From an uncultured Haloferula sp. (lineage in GTDB: Bacteria; Verrucomicrobiota; Verrucomicrobiae; Verrucomicrobiales; Akkermansiaceae), in NCBI GenBank assembly GCA_946481625.1, contig CAMLOZ010000204.1:1-6700 (forward strand): a DNA stretch of 6,700 nucleotides. Reading direction: 5' to 3'. Shown in pieces: positions 5,696 through 6,700 of this stretch. How positions within the stretch are numbered: the first letter of the stretch is position 1; each line of letters begins with the position of its first letter. The translations under genes were made by a program, and so were the position numbers. A model generated the notes under the pieces. That model was not told the DNA's origin. It saw only the letters and a program-made list of their open reading frames with translations, and ran no database searches.

Positions 5696-5714
5696 TCAAG
5701 GGCGGCGGCCTTGA
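5696..5714. other. Second stem-loop in the convergent gap
   Basis: TCAAGG (5696-5701) and CCTTGA (5709-5714) form a perfect 6-bp stem around GCGGCGG, only 5 bp after the preceding hairpin. No T-run follows on either strand. Confidence 0.35.
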
Positions 5715-5751
5715 GGATCGACGCATGAGGTCCTACGCGGGGGCGGGAATA

Positions 5752-5766
5752 CCGCTCCAAAAGCGG
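5752..5766. other. Third stem-loop in the convergent gap
   Basis: CCGCT-CCAAA-AGCGG, a 5-bp stem with a 5-nt loop. The segment CGCTCCAAAAG (5753-5763) repeats CGCTCCAAGAG of the first hairpin (5667-5677) with one change. The rest of the 5629-5848 gap has no gene that I can support. Confidence 0.3.
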
Positions 5767-5848
5767 AGATGCTCGCCGCACTTCGAATGTGTGCAGCGAC
5801 TGCTCCGGAAGAGACTGCGGCTCCAGGAGGGGAAAAGCCGGCGGTTTC

Positions 5849-6700
5849 TCAGGCTACGGACGCTCGCACGAGAGCGGGGCGGGCGGCAGGGATCGGCAGG
5901 TCCTCGGGCTGGAGGTCGAGGCCGCGGACTGACGCGGTTTTTTCGATCTCGTCCATGATGTCGAGTTCGGGACGGAAGTCGGCAGCGTGGTAGGAACTGC
6001 GGACGAGCGGGCCGCTGGCGACATGACGGAAGCCTTTGTCGAGGGCGATCTGCTTGAGTTCGTCGAAGACGGCGGGCTCGATGTATTCGACGACGGGCAG
6101 GTGCCGCGGGGTCGGGCGGAGGTACTGACCCATGGTGAGCACGGTGACATCCGCGGCCAGGAGGTCATCCATTGCGCGGAGGATCTCGTCGCGCTTCTCG
6201 CCAAGGCCGAGCATGATACCGCTCTTGGTGGCGACCTTGCCGTTGACCATGGCCTTCGCCTTCTTCAGCACCGCGAGGCTGCGGGCATACTTGGCGCGGG
6301 AACGGACGAGCGGGGTGAGGCGTTCGACCGTTTCGAGGTTGTGGTTGAAGATGTGCGGACGGGCATCCATCACCATCTGCAGGGCCCAGTCGCGGTCGTT
6401 GAAATCGGGGACGAGGACCTCGATCACGATGCCGGGATTCACGGCGCGGACCGCCTCGATGGTCTGCTGGAAATGCTCCGCGCCGCCATCTCGGAGATCG
6501 TCGCGGGCCACGGCGGTGATGACGACGTGGCGGAGTTTCATGCGGCGGGTGGCCTCGGCCACGCGGACCGGTTCGTCGGCTTCGAGGGCGTCGGGCTTGG
6601 CGGTTTTCACGGCGCAGAAGCCGCAGGCGCGGGTGCATTTCTCGCCCGCGATCATGAAGGTGGCGGTGCCTTGGCCCCAGCATTCCCAGCGGTTCGGGCA
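5849..6700 (-). CDS. lipA: Lipoyl synthase (N-terminus beyond window)
   Basis: LipA is a radical-SAM enzyme that inserts two sulfur atoms into octanoyl groups on lipoyl domains of pyruvate and 2-oxoglutarate dehydrogenases and the glycine cleavage H protein. The frame is open to the right edge; 283 residues are visible. CPNRWEC at the edge holds two of the three cysteines of the auxiliary 4Fe-4S cluster (visible residues 1 and 7), while the first lies outside. GTATFMIAGEKCTRACGFC contains the radical-SAM CX3CX2C motif (22, 26, 29). Also present are the conserved LGEKRDE, TMGQYLRPTPRHLPV and RSSYHA (from 234), whose serine is the unusual auxiliary-cluster ligand. After RSSYHA there are 44 more residues, against about 10 in E. 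coli, ending in a Pro/Ala-rich tail. No lipB is visible. The gene converges with the lipoprotein pair. Confidence 0.97.
   Translation of the reverse strand, partial: CPNRWECWGQGTATFMIAGEKCTRACGFCAVKTAKPDALEADEPVRVAEATRRMKLRHVVITAVARDDLRDGGAEHFQQTIEAVRAVNPGIVIEVLVPDFNDRDWALQMVMDARPHIFNHNLETVERLTPLVRSRAKYARSLAVLKKAKAMVNGKVATKSGIMLGLGEKRDEILRAMDDLLAADVTVLTMGQYLRPTPRHLPVVEYIEPAVFDELKQIALDKGFRHVASGPLVRSSYHAADFRPELDIMDEIEKTASVRGLDLQPEDLPIPAARPALVRASVA

Noticed and set aside
5077..5781. 234-codon open frame on the - strand across the second lipoprotein gene and part of the hairpin gap
   Set aside because: It is antisense to a gene with a clear lipobox and has no motif. Its N-terminal part simply reads the hairpin-rich DNA.

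Overview
The window reads as ordinary chromosome of a high-GC, Gram-negative-type bacterium. Evidence for this is a peptidoglycan gene (murA), two lipobox lipoproteins and a PEP-CTERM-tagged secreted protein. The PEP-CTERM tag, the 'WHSRGYLPH' N-terminus of the transposase-like gene, and the lack of clear Shine-Dalgarno sequences before any gene fit a Verrucomicrobiota member of the Luteolibacter/Haloferula kind. That placement is an inference from style and has not been tested by database search.

Left part (1-2948, + strand): a tight cluster of an M20-family metallopeptidase of ArgE/DapE type (5' end outside the window), prmC (release-factor glutamine methyltransferase, 2 bp downstream) and murA (first committed step of peptidoglycan synthesis, 24 bp downstream, after a T-rich tract). 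They probably share a transcript, but their biochemical roles are unrelated.

Middle part (2949-3880): a REP-associated tyrosine transposase (RAYT) gene flanked by its probable REP elements. One copy lies upstream in inverted orientation. Two identical 53-bp copies and one divergent copy lie downstream, the last ending exactly at the stop codon of the next, convergent gene. This RAYT/REP unit is the most interesting structure in the window.

Right part (3881-6700): a PEP-CTERM protein on the - strand, then a divergent intergenic region with candidate promoters on both strands. A pair of small lipoprotein genes on the + strand follows (a TPR-like one and one of unknown function, 28 bp apart). 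Next is a 220-bp convergent intergenic region with three stem-loops. The window ends in lipA (lipoyl synthase, - strand), whose N-terminus lies beyond the right edge and which carries a longer C-terminal tail than the E. coli enzyme.

I do not see a phage, CRISPR array, tRNA, rRNA or defence system. Apart from the RAYT/REP unit and the hairpin-rich gap, the region is housekeeping.
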